DNA of 21,044 bases from Malonomonas sp036526255 (GTDB lineage: Bacteria > Desulfobacterota > Desulfuromonadia > Desulfuromonadales > Geopsychrobacteraceae), in NCBI GenBank assembly GCA_036526255.1, contig DATCYW010000001.1:1-21044 (forward strand), written 5' to 3'. A program made the translations under genes and the position numbers. This document shows, piece after piece, positions 1 to 7,934 of this stretch. How positions within the stretch are numbered: position 1 is the first letter of the stretch; every line of letters begins with the position of its first letter. Below the pieces are notes generated by a model. The model was not told the DNA's origin, did no database searches, and saw only the letters and a program-made list of their open reading frames with translations.

Positions 1-1182
1 CGGGGGGGCTTGGATTGTCGTGTGCCACTCTTTAACCAGCGGCAGCAGCTCGGGGCGCACTTCGGACCAGAGGCGGAACAGTTCGAGAGCTTTTGGGGTC
101 AGGGGATGTTGCAGAAAGCGGCGCTCGCCGCGCATGCCACGGCCACGCGCCAGCCGGAAGCAGGCAACCAGCAGTTCGCGGGCTTCATGCCGGATGCCGG
201 CCGCGATGCTGAAATAGTGGCAGTGGGGGATGATGATTTCGTTCGCTTTGTGCAGCACTTCGGCGATATGCACCTGCGGCGACACCGGACAGTTGTCCAT
301 GAACAGCCGCAGGTAGAGGGCCGCAATGGCGAACCCTTCTTCAATCGGGACGCCGGCGGCGGTGCGTTGATCGATGTGGGCCAGCAGCCGGATGCTCTCA
401 TCGGTGCCCGGATAGCCGGCCAGCAGGTGCGGTAACATCCCCAGTTCGCGGCACTGCTTCAATACCGGACCGGCCACCTTGTGCCGGTACAGCTCCATGA
501 TCTCTTCACGGATCCGCGCCGGAGCGGCGCTGGCGATCAGGGCCTTTTTCTGTTCAATGGCCGCCAGGATCGAGTCGTCCAGAGTAAAATCGAGCCGCGC
601 GGCGAACTCCAGCGCGCGCAGCATCCGCACCGGGTCTTCTTCGAACCTGACCAGCGGGTCGCCGATCACGCGGATCCGCTTGGCGCGCAGATCGTCCAGA
701 CCACCAACGTGGTCGATAATCGAAAAATCAGCAATGTTGTAAAACAGCGCGTTGATGGTGAAATCGCGGCGAAAGGCATCGTCACGCGGCGTGCCGAAGA
801 CGTTCTGCACGAAGTGGAAATGGTCATCCGGATCATCCGGCAGCTCAGCTTCGTCCGGGTGACGGCGGAAGGTGGCGACCTCGATCAGCTTATTGTTGCC
901 GAAGCGGATATGTGCCAGACGAAAACGCTTGCCGACCAGAAAGCAGTTGCGGAAGAGTCGACGCACCTGTGACGGGGTGGCATCGGTGCCGATATCGAAA
1001 TCCTTCGGCGTCCTTCCGAGCAGCAGATCGCGCACGCTGCCGCCGACCAGGTAGGCCAGATGGCCGTTACGGTGCAGGCGGTAGAGAACCTTGAGGGTCT
1101 CCTCGTCGATCTGTTGACGTGAAATAGCGTGCTGGTCACGCGGCAGGATGGTCATTTCGGGCTGTTGTTCGGTCATCGTCAT
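1..1182 (-). CDS. pcnB: Poly(A) polymerase I (PcnB-type class II nucleotidyltransferase), C-terminus cut by window edge
   Basis: The reverse strand is open from an ATG at 1182 to the window edge (394 codons, no stop), so the C-terminus is missing. PcnB adds poly(A) tails to RNA 3' ends and so promotes decay. The fold shows the class II nucleotidyltransferase signature GGSVRDLLLG (residues 47-56) followed by the metal-binding pair D61/D63 in KDFDIGT, then RRDFTINALFYN (about 138-149) and EDPVRMLRALEFAARL. The N-terminal block ILPRDQHAISRQQID and FRNCFLVGKRFRLAHIRFG match poly(A) polymerase better than CCA-adding enzymes. In Geobacter sulfurreducens separate C-adding, A-adding and poly(A)-adding members of this family have been described, so a tRNA-end role cannot be fully excluded from sequence alone. 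The start at 1182 (MTM) has only a weak ribosome site; ATG 1176 or 1155 are alternatives. It is divergent from miaA. Confidence 0.9.
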   Translation of the reverse strand, partial: MTMTEQQPEMTILPRDQHAISRQQIDEETLKVLYRLHRNGHLAYLVGGSVRDLLLGRTPKDFDIGTDATPSQVRRLFRNCFLVGKRFRLAHIRFGNNKLIEVATFRRHPDEAELPDDPDDHFHFVQNVFGTPRDDAFRRDFTINALFYNIADFSIIDHVGGLDDLRAKRIRVIGDPLVRFEEDPVRMLRALEFAARLDFTLDDSILAAIEQKKALIASAAPARIREEIMELYRHKVAGPVLKQCRELGMLPHLLAGYPGTDESIRLLAHIDQRTAAGVPIEEGFAIAALYLRLFMDNCPVSPQVHIAEVLHKANEIIIPHCHYFSIAAGIRHEARELLVACFRLARGRGMRGERRFLQHPLTPKALELFRLWSEVRPELLPLVKEWHTTIQAPP

Positions 1183-1207
1183 CTTCGCAAAAGTGTTTGT
1201 TGCGCGG

Positions 1208-1235
1208 ACTATAGCAGAGATGCCGGCACAGACAA
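1208..1235 (-). promoter_or_regulatory. Candidate sigma-70 promoter for pcnB
   Basis: On the minus strand TTGTCT (1235-1230) and TATAGT (1213-1208) are separated by 16 nt. That matches the -35 box at 4 of 6 and the -10 box at 5 of 6 positions. Initiation would fall near 1201, about 20 nt before the pcnB start. This is a pattern match only. Confidence 0.45.
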
Positions 1236-1303
1236 AGGTTTTGCAATAGGCAGCCCGGTTCTTTTGTTTTATCCTGTGGGGCACTTTTGCACCGGGAGTC
1301 ATC

Positions 1304-2218
1304 ATGAGCAGCACCAGCATCAACCTGATCGTCATTCTTGGCGCGACCGCCGGAGGTAAAACCGGACTGGCGGTCAAGGCGGCGAAAAAACTCAATGCCG
1401 AGATCATCTCGGCCGATTCGCGACAGGTCTATCGCGGCATGGACCTGGGGACCGGCAAGGATCTGCTCGAATATGGCGAGGTGCCCTATCACCTGATCGA
1501 TATTGCCGAGCCGGGGAGCGAGTACAACGTCTTTCAGTTTCAGCGCGACTGTTTTGTTGCGCTCGAAAAGCTCTGGCAGCGGCAGAAGCTGCCGATTCTC
1601 TGCGGCGGCACCGGCATGTATCTGGATGCCGTGCTGCGCGGCTATCGACTGATCGAGGTGCCGGACAATCCACAGCTGCGCGCCGAGCTGGCAAACTGCA
1701 CTGATGATCAATTGCGTGAACGTTTGAATTTTTTGAAACCCGAGCTGCATAACCGCACCGATCTGGACGACCGGTCGCGACTGGTCCGCGCCATCGAAAT
1801 CGCCAGTGGCGAACAGGCGGCCGCAGTCGAGCTGCAGCCCTTACCGGAGCTTCGGCCGCTGGTGTTCGGCCTGCAGTGGCCGCGGGAAATTCTGCGTCAG
1901 CGGATTGCGCTGCGCCTGCAGCAACGGCTGGAGGCCGGGATGATTGAAGAGGTGCAGCAGCTGCACAGCTCCGGCGTGCCCTGGGAAAAGCTAGAATTCT
2001 ACGGTCTGGAATACCGGCTGATCGCGCAACACCTGCAGGGGCAGTTGAGCCGTAACGATATGGTCCAAAAGCTGCGCAGTGCCATCGGCCAGTTCGCCAA
2101 GCGGCAGGAAACCTTTTTTCGCCGGATGGAGAAGCAGGGGGTCGAGATTCACTGGCTGGACGGGCAGGGCGATCCGTTCGGGCAGTTGTGCGCCCAGCTT
2201 GAAAGCAGCAGTCGCTGA
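1304..2218 (+). CDS. miaA: tRNA dimethylallyltransferase
   Basis: The 304-residue product is normal length for MiaA, which transfers the dimethylallyl group to the N6 of A37 in tRNAs reading UNN codons. The P-loop is GATAGGKT (residues 13-20), followed by DSRQVYRGMDLGTGK (from D38; D-S-x-Q-x-Y is the substrate-binding signature), CGGTGMYLDAVL, DDRSRLVRAIEI, and the C-terminal FAKRQETFFRRM. The family's usual Q-x-x-E-x-Y-x-x-TG-x-P-x-S insertion after RALE is shortened (RAIEIASGEQ), and the P-loop has GGKT rather than the usual SGKT or VGKT. It therefore looks like the divergent second MiaA type found in some Desulfuromonadales that carry two copies. GGGAG at 1294-1298 is an acceptable ribosome site. 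The glycosyltransferase gene follows after 8 nt, so the two are probably cotranscribed. Confidence 0.92.
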   Translation: MSSTSINLIVILGATAGGKTGLAVKAAKKLNAEIISADSRQVYRGMDLGTGKDLLEYGEVPYHLIDIAEPGSEYNVFQFQRDCFVALEKLWQRQKLPILCGGTGMYLDAVLRGYRLIEVPDNPQLRAELANCTDDQLRERLNFLKPELHNRTDLDDRSRLVRAIEIASGEQAAAVELQPLPELRPLVFGLQWPREILRQRIALRLQQRLEAGMIEEVQQLHSSGVPWEKLEFYGLEYRLIAQHLQGQLSRNDMVQKLRSAIGQFAKRQETFFRRMEKQGVEIHWLDGQGDPFGQLCAQLESSSR

Positions 2219-2226
2219 GTGAAGCC

Positions 2227-3492
2227 ATGTCCAGTCGACAGATTGAAAAATATCTCCGCAGCCGCGCTATTCTTTCCCCCTGGCAATTAGCCGGAGCATC
2301 AGGTCGCGATTTCAGGGCTGCAGTCGTTATTCCCGCGTTGGCCGAGTTGCAATCCCTGCCGCTAACGCTGGCTTCCCTGGCAACCAATTCGGCTGAATCT
2401 CTTCTGCAAACCCTGATCGTCGTGGTGATCAACAACCGGGCGGATAGTGCCGCCGATCAGTTCCGTGAAAACCAGCAGACCCTCAACTGGCTGCAGACGC
2501 AGCCGTTTCCCACCCTCAATCTGGCCTGGGTTGACGTGAGTTCGGCCGGTTTACAACTGCCCGCCAAGGATGGCGTCGGCCTGGCGCGCAAGCTCGGCTT
2601 CGATCTGGCACTGTCGCGATTGAATTGGCAGCGCTCACCGTTGCTGATCTCGCTGGATGCTGACACGTTGGTTGATAGTAACTATCTGACCGCGATTTAT
2701 GCGCACTTCAGGCCGCACCGCTGCGGTGGCGCGGCCCTTCCATTTCGTCACCAACCCGCCGACAACCCTGCGCAGGAGCAGGCGATCCGTCGTTACGAAC
2801 TCTACCTGCGCAGTCAGCTGTTCGGCTTGCAGATGGCCGGTTCCCCCTACGCCTATCACAGTATTGGCAGCGCTTTTTCCTGTCGCGCGGAAGCTTACGT
2901 CAAGGCCGGCGGGATGAACCGGCGGCTGGCCGGGGAGGATTTTTATTTTCTGCAGCAGCTGGCCAAGACCTGTGGGGTTGAGATGCTCAGCGGAACCCTT
3001 GTTCAGCCGTCGCCGCGCTTTTCAACGCGGGTGTCGTTCGGCACCGGCCGGGCAGTGCAGGGGCAGGTCGAGCAGGGGCGGGAGCTGTTCGGCTTTACTT
3101 CGGCTGCGGCCTTTCAGGTGCTGCAGGGGTGGTTACGGCTGGTCAATGCACGATGGGAGGATTCGGCTGCTTCGCTACTGGCCGCAGCGGGTGAGCTGTC
3201 GCCAGTTCTAGCACAGGCACTGGAGGGGCTGGACTTCGCGACCAACTGGCAGAAGCTGCAGCAGAATCATCGCCGGCGGCCACAGTTTCTGAGCGCCTTT
3301 CACGGCTGGTTCGACGCGCTGCGCAGCCGGCAGCTGCTGACCCGGCTGGATGTGAAGCCGCTGGTTGCGCAAGCGACTTTAATCGATGAACTTCTGGCTT
3401 GGGGGGGCTATCCGGGGCTGAAAAGCGCGGAGCAACAGTTGGCGAAACTCGAGATCTTGCAGGGATGTAAAGCAACCGGGGCGCTATTTTAG
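2227..3492 (+). CDS. Family-2-like glycosyltransferase
   Basis: A 421-residue soluble protein with no signal peptide or membrane segment. The N-terminal part resembles a GT-A fold: AAVVIPALAE (residues 31-40) is the usual first strand, GVGLARKLGFDLA (116-128) is the sugar-nucleotide loop, and SLDADTL (142-148) supplies the metal-binding D-x-D (D144, D146). Further on GSAFSCRAEAYVKAGGM and GEDFYFLQ (236-243) look like the acceptor-side and E-D catalytic region. The last 120 or so residues are helical and not recognised. The donor and acceptor cannot be told from sequence. It starts 8 nt after miaA stops and its own stop codon lies in the loop of a strong hairpin. A link to tRNA modification is suggested only by position; a cell-surface polysaccharide role is equally possible. 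Confidence 0.75.
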   Translation: MSSRQIEKYLRSRAILSPWQLAGASGRDFRAAVVIPALAELQSLPLTLASLATNSAESLLQTLIVVVINNRADSAADQFRENQQTLNWLQTQPFPTLNLAWVDVSSAGLQLPAKDGVGLARKLGFDLALSRLNWQRSPLLISLDADTLVDSNYLTAIYAHFRPHRCGGAALPFRHQPADNPAQEQAIRRYELYLRSQLFGLQMAGSPYAYHSIGSAFSCRAEAYVKAGGMNRRLAGEDFYFLQQLAKTCGVEMLSGTLVQPSPRFSTRVSFGTGRAVQGQVEQGRELFGFTSAAAFQVLQGWLRLVNARWEDSAASLLAAAGELSPVLAQALEGLDFATNWQKLQQNHRRRPQFLSAFHGWFDALRSRQLLTRLDVKPLVAQATLIDELLAWGGYPGLKSAEQQLAKLEILQGCKATGALF

Positions 3493-3504
3493 CGAGCGCC
3501 CCGG
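3476..3504. terminator. Hairpin between convergent genes, probable terminator
   Basis: A perfect 10-bp stem, CCGGGGCGCT (3476-3485) and AGCGCCCCGG (3495-3504), closes a 9-nt loop that contains the stop codon of the glycosyltransferase. It lies 6 nt before the end of the convergent chemoreceptor gene. There is no clear T-run on the plus side; on the minus side TTGCTTT follows. It probably serves both directions, imperfectly. Confidence 0.55.
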
Positions 3505-3510
3505 GCTGAT

Positions 3511-5334
3511 TCAGAACTTGCCGAACTCATCGTCATCCAACCTGATAGCAGGCTTTTGTTTGCCGGCGGCCATGTCGGTCCAGCCGATATTCTTCGCTGT
3601 TCGAGCTGTGGCTTTGCGCGCTGTTGTTGGCGGTATCGGTACCGTGCGGACTTTTTCCCCTCCGGTCAGCCGGAACCGTCCGAGTAGTTGATTCAGGTGC
3701 TGGGCCTGGCTGGACAGCTGCTCGCTGGTGGCGGCACACTCTTCGGCGCTGGCGGTATTCTGCTGAATAACCTGGTCGATCTGCGCCAGGCCGATATTGA
3801 TCTGACCGATCCCCTGCGCCTGTTCGTTGCTGGCGGCAGAGATTTCGCCGATCAGATCGGTTACTTTGGCGGTTGATGCGACGATTTTGCTCAAGCTGTT
3901 CGATGTGGTTTTGGCAATTTCACTGCCGCGGCGGGTTTTTGCCACTGAGCCTTCGATTAATTCTGCCGTCTCACGCGCCGCCTTGGCGCTGCGCGCGGCC
4001 AGGTTGCGTACCTCTTCAGCGACCACTGCGAAGCCTTTGCCGTGCTGCCCGGCGCGCGCCGCTTCGACGGCGGCGTTCAAGGCCAGCAGATTGGTCTGGA
4101 AGGCGATTTCATCAATCACCTTGATAATTTTGCTGATATCCTTCCCGGCGGCGTCGATCTCCTGCATCGCTGACACCATTTCGTTCATGTGCTGATTCCC
4201 GCTGCCGGCCACCTGACTGGTTTCGTTGGCCAGCTTGTTGGCCTGACTGGCGTTCTCGGCGTTGAGTTTGGTCTGGCTGGCCATCTGGTTGATCGAAGCA
4301 CCGATCTGCTCGATCGAGGCGGCCGTTTCAGTAGCCCCCTGTGACAGGCTCTGGCTGGCTTCGGCGACCTGCCGGCTGCCGCTGTCGATCTGTTCGCTGG
4401 CTGACTGCACCTGCAGCAATAGTGTGGTCAGATCTTGCTGCAGACGTTTGATCGCTTCGCGGACTTCATCTTCGGTATCGTGTTGCCGAACCGCTGTGGT
4501 CAGGTCGCCACTGGCGATTTTCTGCAGGGTGCCGATCACTTCGTTCTGCAGGTTGTCGGCAAAGCGGTCCATCGCTTTTGCCATCTCGCCGATTTCATCC
4601 TCGCTGTCCATCCGCAGGCGGGTTGCCAGATGACCGTTCTCCAGCTGCTTGATCATGCGGACGGTTTTTTTCAGCGGGCTGGCGACGGCGCGGATCAGGG
4701 TCCAGCCGACCAGCAGAAAAATGATGGCGACAGCGGCACAGATCAGGATGACGCCGGTTTTCAGGCTGGCGGCCTTGTCCTGCATGCTGAGCAGTTCGTT
4801 GCGCAGTTCGTCGGTCTGCTGCGCGATAAAGGGCTCCAGCGTGGCGGTCAGTGCCGCTGCGGCCCCGTCAAAATTGGCCATCTCGAGATTGCCGCCGGCC
4901 GGGCCCTGATCGATGTAGGCCTGGGCCATCTTTTTACCGACCGCATAGTAGCTGGCAACCTGCCCTTTGAGCTGCTCGACCTGTTGCAGATGGACGCTGT
5001 CATTTTCGCGCCGATACATCCCTTCGAACTGCTTCAGCCCGTCCATGAACGACTGATAGCTGGCTTCCGCTTCGGCGAAACCGTCGTCCAGGCCGTCCTG
5101 CCCCCGGGTCGCGGAAATGTCGGTCAACCACTGCTGTACCTGAATGATGTCACGGCTCATCTGCTCGGCCAGAGTGGCGAAGGGCTGGCTTTCCTGCAGG
5201 ATCAGTTCGCTGCCCTGATGGACTCTGCTACTGAAGCTGTAGGTCCAGAGGCCGAAGGCCAGCACGGCGACCAGCAGCAGGCTGAAGCTGAGGGAGATTT
5301 TTTGCGCGATCGACAGGTTTCTGAATAAATTCAT
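3511..5334 (-). CDS. Methyl-accepting chemotaxis protein (transmembrane chemoreceptor)
   Basis: A 607-residue chemoreceptor that passes ligand signals to CheA/CheW. Order of parts: membrane segment 1 (about 12-32), a periplasmic helical bundle of about 160 residues with many Q/E and a QQWLTDISATRGQDG stretch, membrane segment 2 (193-214), HAMP (about 212-265) with DEIGEMAKAMDRF, a second HAMP-like stretch (QKIASGDLTT, 271-280), then the coiled-coil signalling domain. Its hairpin tip carries DEIAFQTNLLALNAAVEAAR and GKGFAVVAEEVRNLA, the most conserved part of the family. The C-terminus ends DDDEFGKF, a tail I associate with Geobacter-type receptors, not the enterobacterial NWETF tether. Start 5334 is preferred over ATG 5352 because a GAGG ribosome site precedes it. 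The ligand is not predictable. It is a single-gene unit. Confidence 0.93.
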   Translation of the reverse strand: MNLFRNLSIAQKISLSFSLLLVAVLAFGLWTYSFSSRVHQGSELILQESQPFATLAEQMSRDIIQVQQWLTDISATRGQDGLDDGFAEAEASYQSFMDGLKQFEGMYRRENDSVHLQQVEQLKGQVASYYAVGKKMAQAYIDQGPAGGNLEMANFDGAAAALTATLEPFIAQQTDELRNELLSMQDKAASLKTGVILICAAVAIIFLLVGWTLIRAVASPLKKTVRMIKQLENGHLATRLRMDSEDEIGEMAKAMDRFADNLQNEVIGTLQKIASGDLTTAVRQHDTEDEVREAIKRLQQDLTTLLLQVQSASEQIDSGSRQVAEASQSLSQGATETAASIEQIGASINQMASQTKLNAENASQANKLANETSQVAGSGNQHMNEMVSAMQEIDAAGKDISKIIKVIDEIAFQTNLLALNAAVEAARAGQHGKGFAVVAEEVRNLAARSAKAARETAELIEGSVAKTRRGSEIAKTTSNSLSKIVASTAKVTDLIGEISAASNEQAQGIGQINIGLAQIDQVIQQNTASAEECAATSEQLSSQAQHLNQLLGRFRLTGGEKVRTVPIPPTTARKATARTAKNIGWTDMAAGKQKPAIRLDDDEFGKF

Positions 5335-5352
5335 GGCGAGCCTCGATAGCAT

Positions 5353-5393
5353 ACTTGGTTGCTTAGGAATAGCTAATAGTTAACCAAGTTAAC
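5353..5393. repeat. Nested inverted repeats in the chemoreceptor leader
   Basis: ACTTGGTT (5353-5360) and AACCAAGT (5382-5389) form an 8-bp inverted repeat; inside it CTTAG/TTAG (5363-5366) pairs with CTAA (5373-5376). Overlapping its right side are two GTTAAC palindromes, 5379-5384 and 5388-5393, 3 nt apart. This sits between the putative promoter and the ribosome site, so it may be an operator or an mRNA hairpin. No regulator is identifiable. Confidence 0.5.
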
Positions 5394-5420
5394 AGCTCGG
5401 CAATATAATGCAAGTGCTTA
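5394..5420 (-). promoter_or_regulatory. Possible sigma-28 (flagellar/chemotaxis) promoter for the chemoreceptor
   Basis: On the minus strand TAAGCACT (5420-5413), exactly 11 nt, then GCCGAGCT (5401-5394). The FliA consensus is TAAAGTTT-N11-GCCGATAA: the -10 half matches for its first five bases (GCCGA) and the -35 half for TAA plus the final T. Many chemoreceptor genes use sigma-28. The match is partial, hence low confidence. Confidence 0.3.
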
Positions 5421-5471
5421 TTTTGTCATCACTTACTGGATAATAAAAAACTGTTATGATTTCGGCAGGAT

Positions 5472-5501
5472 AAAAAAGGGGGGCTTCTCCTGAAGCCCCC
5501 C
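5472..5501 (-). terminator. Rho-independent terminator of the glutamate synthase operon
   Basis: A perfect 10-bp stem (plus-strand GGGGGGCTTC at 5478-5487 and GAAGCCCCCC at 5492-5501) with a 4-nt loop, followed on the minus strand by TTTTTTA (5477-5471). It lies about 100 nt beyond the stop of the last glutamate synthase gene, and also insulates the downstream chemoreceptor. Confidence 0.9.
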
Positions 5502-5597
5502 GGTTAGTTGCCCTGTTTATGGCCTGGGTCAGGCTGGATGGAGATTTTTCAGGTTGTTAGAGCGCCCCGCTCATTTTATCTGGCGGAAAATCTTCGC

Positions 5598-7919
5598 TTA
5601 AACCACCTGCTCCATCCCCCAGATTCCGCAGGGGCACATGCCGGCGCAGATGCCGCAGCCGATGCAGATATGGGCGTCCGAGATGTACTCGAAGCTACCG
5701 TTCTGACCGTCTTCGCGGCGGATTGCACCTTCCGGGCAGGCTTCGAGGCACATGCTGCAGTCGCGGCAGGTGCCGCAGGAGATGCAGCGGCTGGTCTCTT
5801 TGGTCGCGTCCGCCATATTGAAGCGGCTGCGGTTGTGCGGCCGGAACAGCTCTTTACTCAGGCACTCTTGCGAGATCTGCGGCAGCTTCTTTTTGGCGAT
5901 CACCGGCTGGCCGGAGAGGAAGCTGTCGATATATTCGGCGGCTTCACGGCCGTGGCCAATGGCGTGGGTCAAGAGTCCCGGCTGGATGGTGTCGCCGATG
6001 GCGAAGATGCCGGGGGCCTGGGCCAGCTGGCCACAGTCATCAACGTCGGCCATGCCGCGCTCGGTCAGCCATTCACGCGGGATGTAACTGAGGTCGGGGC
6101 GCTCGCCGATAGCGATGATGATGGTATCGGCTTCAATCAGCCGGCCATCCTTGGTGTACAGCCCCTTTTCATCGACCTTTTCCGTGAACACCGGCCATTC
6201 GATGCGGCCGCCGAGCTTCTCGAAATGATCGATCTCTTTTTTGAAGGCGGCCGGGCGCTGGATGTCGATGGCGGTGACCTGTTTCGCACCCATGGCGTAG
6301 GCGCCGAGGCAGGCGTCCATGCCGGCGTTACCGGCGCCGATGACGATGACTTTTTCGCCGACGGCGGGGTTCAGGCCGTTGTTGACGTCTTTAAGGAAGT
6401 CGAGCCCTTTGATCAGCCGTTCGTGACCGGGGAAGGGGATGACCACCGGGTTGTGCGCGCCCGAGGCGATCACCACGGCGTCAAAGTTCTGCTGCAGTTT
6501 CGCGAACAGCTCTTTGGTCACCAGAGTGTTGGTCTGCACGGCGACGCCCAGATCCTTGACCCGCTGGATTTCCTGATTCAGGCTGTCGGCCGGCAGGCGG
6601 TCGGTCGGGATGACCTGGCGCAGCTTGCCGCCGACTTCTTTGTCGGCTTCGATGACGGTCGTGCCGTGACCGAGCAGACGCAGGTGCCAGGCGGCTGAGA
6701 GGCCACCGGGTCCGCCACCGATGACGGCGACTTTTTTGCCGCTGTCGGCTTTCGGTGTTGGCGATTCGGCAGTCATCGACAGCTTGCCGAGGGCCTGCAT
6801 CGCGACCGGCAGGTCGATAAACTGACGGGTGCAGGCGTCCATGCAGGGGTTCGGGCAGACTTCACCGCAGACGCTGGCCGGGAACGGAGAGTAATGCAGC
6901 ACCAGCTCGATCGCCTCTTTGTGCTTGCCGGCGCGCAGCAGGTTGATCCGGTCCTGGGTCGGGATCGACGAAGGGCAGGCCGCTTCGCAAGGGGCGCAGA
7001 AGGCCTTGTTCTGCCAGTGCGGAATTTTCAGCCGATCGTCTCCGGCGTTGACCAGCCCGGCGACATGGTTGTAGTCATCATTTATCAGTCCGCCGAAGAT
7101 GCCGCCGTCAGCAACCCACTTGTTCAGGCGGAACTCGCGCATGCTCGGGCGCATGCTGTGGCGCAGACGCCGTTCGGCGTCGGTTCTGGCGATGATTTTC
7201 TTCCACTGGCTGAAGTCGGTCAGCTGCTCCAGCCGTTGCGGCCGTTCGATCTTTTCCAGAAAGACCGGCATGCCGGCGGCGAGAAAATCGCAGTCGGCCG
7301 TGTCCAGGTCGAGCAGCCAGACGTCATCCGGCAGATTCTTGACCGCACCGCGGACATAAATGGTGCCGCCGACCATCCCCATGCAGCTGCGATCGCCAAG
7401 AACTGAATCGTAATCGTCGCAGTCGATGCCACAGATGATCGCGGTGCCGCCGCCCATGAACTCAAACGAGAAGGAGCCGGTGTTCTTCAGCACCCATAAT
7501 TCCGGGGCCGGAAAGGCCGGGTCGTGCTTCATCAGCGATCCGGAGCGGGTGCCGACGCGGCCGGCGACGTATATCTTGCCGCTGGCGGCGCAGTGGGCGG
7601 TGGTGTCGCCGCTGTCCCCTTTGATGGTCAGGGTGGCTCCGGAGTTCAGCCAGCCGGCATCGGCCGGGGCCGGTCCGTCGACAATGATCTCGGTCCCGCC
7701 CAGGCCGAACGCGCCGACGCGCTGGCCGGGATTTTTCACCCTGAACTTTAACGGGCTGCCATCTTCTGACCAGAGCGGCCCGCCGATGACGTGGTGGCCG
7801 GAGGCGAGAACTTCAAATTCGGTCTCGCCGCGCTCCATGGCGGCATAAATCTGCTGCAGCAGCTCCTGGGTGGAGATGCGGACGTTGTTTTCACTAAAAC
7901 CTTGAATTTTGGCGGTCAT
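5598..7919 (-). CDS. Glutamate synthase subunit: GXGXG domain fused to GltD-like NADPH/FAD oxidoreductase and C-terminal ferredoxin
   Basis: A 773-residue fusion. Residues about 35-250 are the glutamate synthase C-terminal GXGXG beta-helix (GAFGLGGTEIIVDGPAP, GKIYVAGRVGTRSGSL, GMVGGTIYVRG), normally the end of the large subunit. Residues about 265-690 are GltD-like: N-terminal Fe-S cysteines C308, C311, C315 and C351, C355, C359, C363; FAD loop IGGGPGGLSAA (400-410); NADPH loop IGAGNAGMDA (527-536); and IFAIGD (638-643). Residues 712-764 carry CISCGTCRDCSMCLEACP and CIGCGICAGMCPCG, an 8Fe-type ferredoxin module with two extra cysteines (C712, C715). It should take electrons from NADPH and/or ferredoxin for the FMN subunit. 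SfrB-like NADPH oxidoreductases share the GltD part, but the GXGXG domain and the operon favour glutamate synthase. Its AAGGAGG ribosome site overlaps the stop of the upstream gene, suggesting coupled translation. Confidence 0.9.
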   Translation of the reverse strand: MTAKIQGFSENNVRISTQELLQQIYAAMERGETEFEVLASGHHVIGGPLWSEDGSPLKFRVKNPGQRVGAFGLGGTEIIVDGPAPADAGWLNSGATLTIKGDSGDTTAHCAASGKIYVAGRVGTRSGSLMKHDPAFPAPELWVLKNTGSFSFEFMGGGTAIICGIDCDDYDSVLGDRSCMGMVGGTIYVRGAVKNLPDDVWLLDLDTADCDFLAAGMPVFLEKIERPQRLEQLTDFSQWKKIIARTDAERRLRHSMRPSMREFRLNKWVADGGIFGGLINDDYNHVAGLVNAGDDRLKIPHWQNKAFCAPCEAACPSSIPTQDRINLLRAGKHKEAIELVLHYSPFPASVCGEVCPNPCMDACTRQFIDLPVAMQALGKLSMTAESPTPKADSGKKVAVIGGGPGGLSAAWHLRLLGHGTTVIEADKEVGGKLRQVIPTDRLPADSLNQEIQRVKDLGVAVQTNTLVTKELFAKLQQNFDAVVIASGAHNPVVIPFPGHERLIKGLDFLKDVNNGLNPAVGEKVIVIGAGNAGMDACLGAYAMGAKQVTAIDIQRPAAFKKEIDHFEKLGGRIEWPVFTEKVDEKGLYTKDGRLIEADTIIIAIGERPDLSYIPREWLTERGMADVDDCGQLAQAPGIFAIGDTIQPGLLTHAIGHGREAAEYIDSFLSGQPVIAKKKLPQISQECLSKELFRPHNRSRFNMADATKETSRCISCGTCRDCSMCLEACPEGAIRREDGQNGSFEYISDAHICIGCGICAGMCPCGIWGMEQVV

Positions 7920-7934
7920 TTATCGCAAGCCTCC

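Noticed and set aside
885..1139. Short minus-strand frame starting at 1139
   Set aside because: It is out of frame with pcnB, which spans 1-1182 on the same strand with all family motifs.
5508..6698. A 396-codon open frame on the plus strand opposite the GltD-like gene
   Set aside because: It lies antisense to a well-supported gene with clear motifs, its composition is typical of a mirror frame in GC-rich DNA, and no family motif is visible. The same holds for long mirror frames at 4435-5328, 1404-2435, 12364-13314 and 16759-17832.
5598..7919. SfrB-like NADPH-dependent metal reductase identity
   Set aside because: The GltD-like part would fit, but the N-terminal GXGXG domain and cotranscription with glutaminase and FMN synthase subunits point to glutamate synthase.
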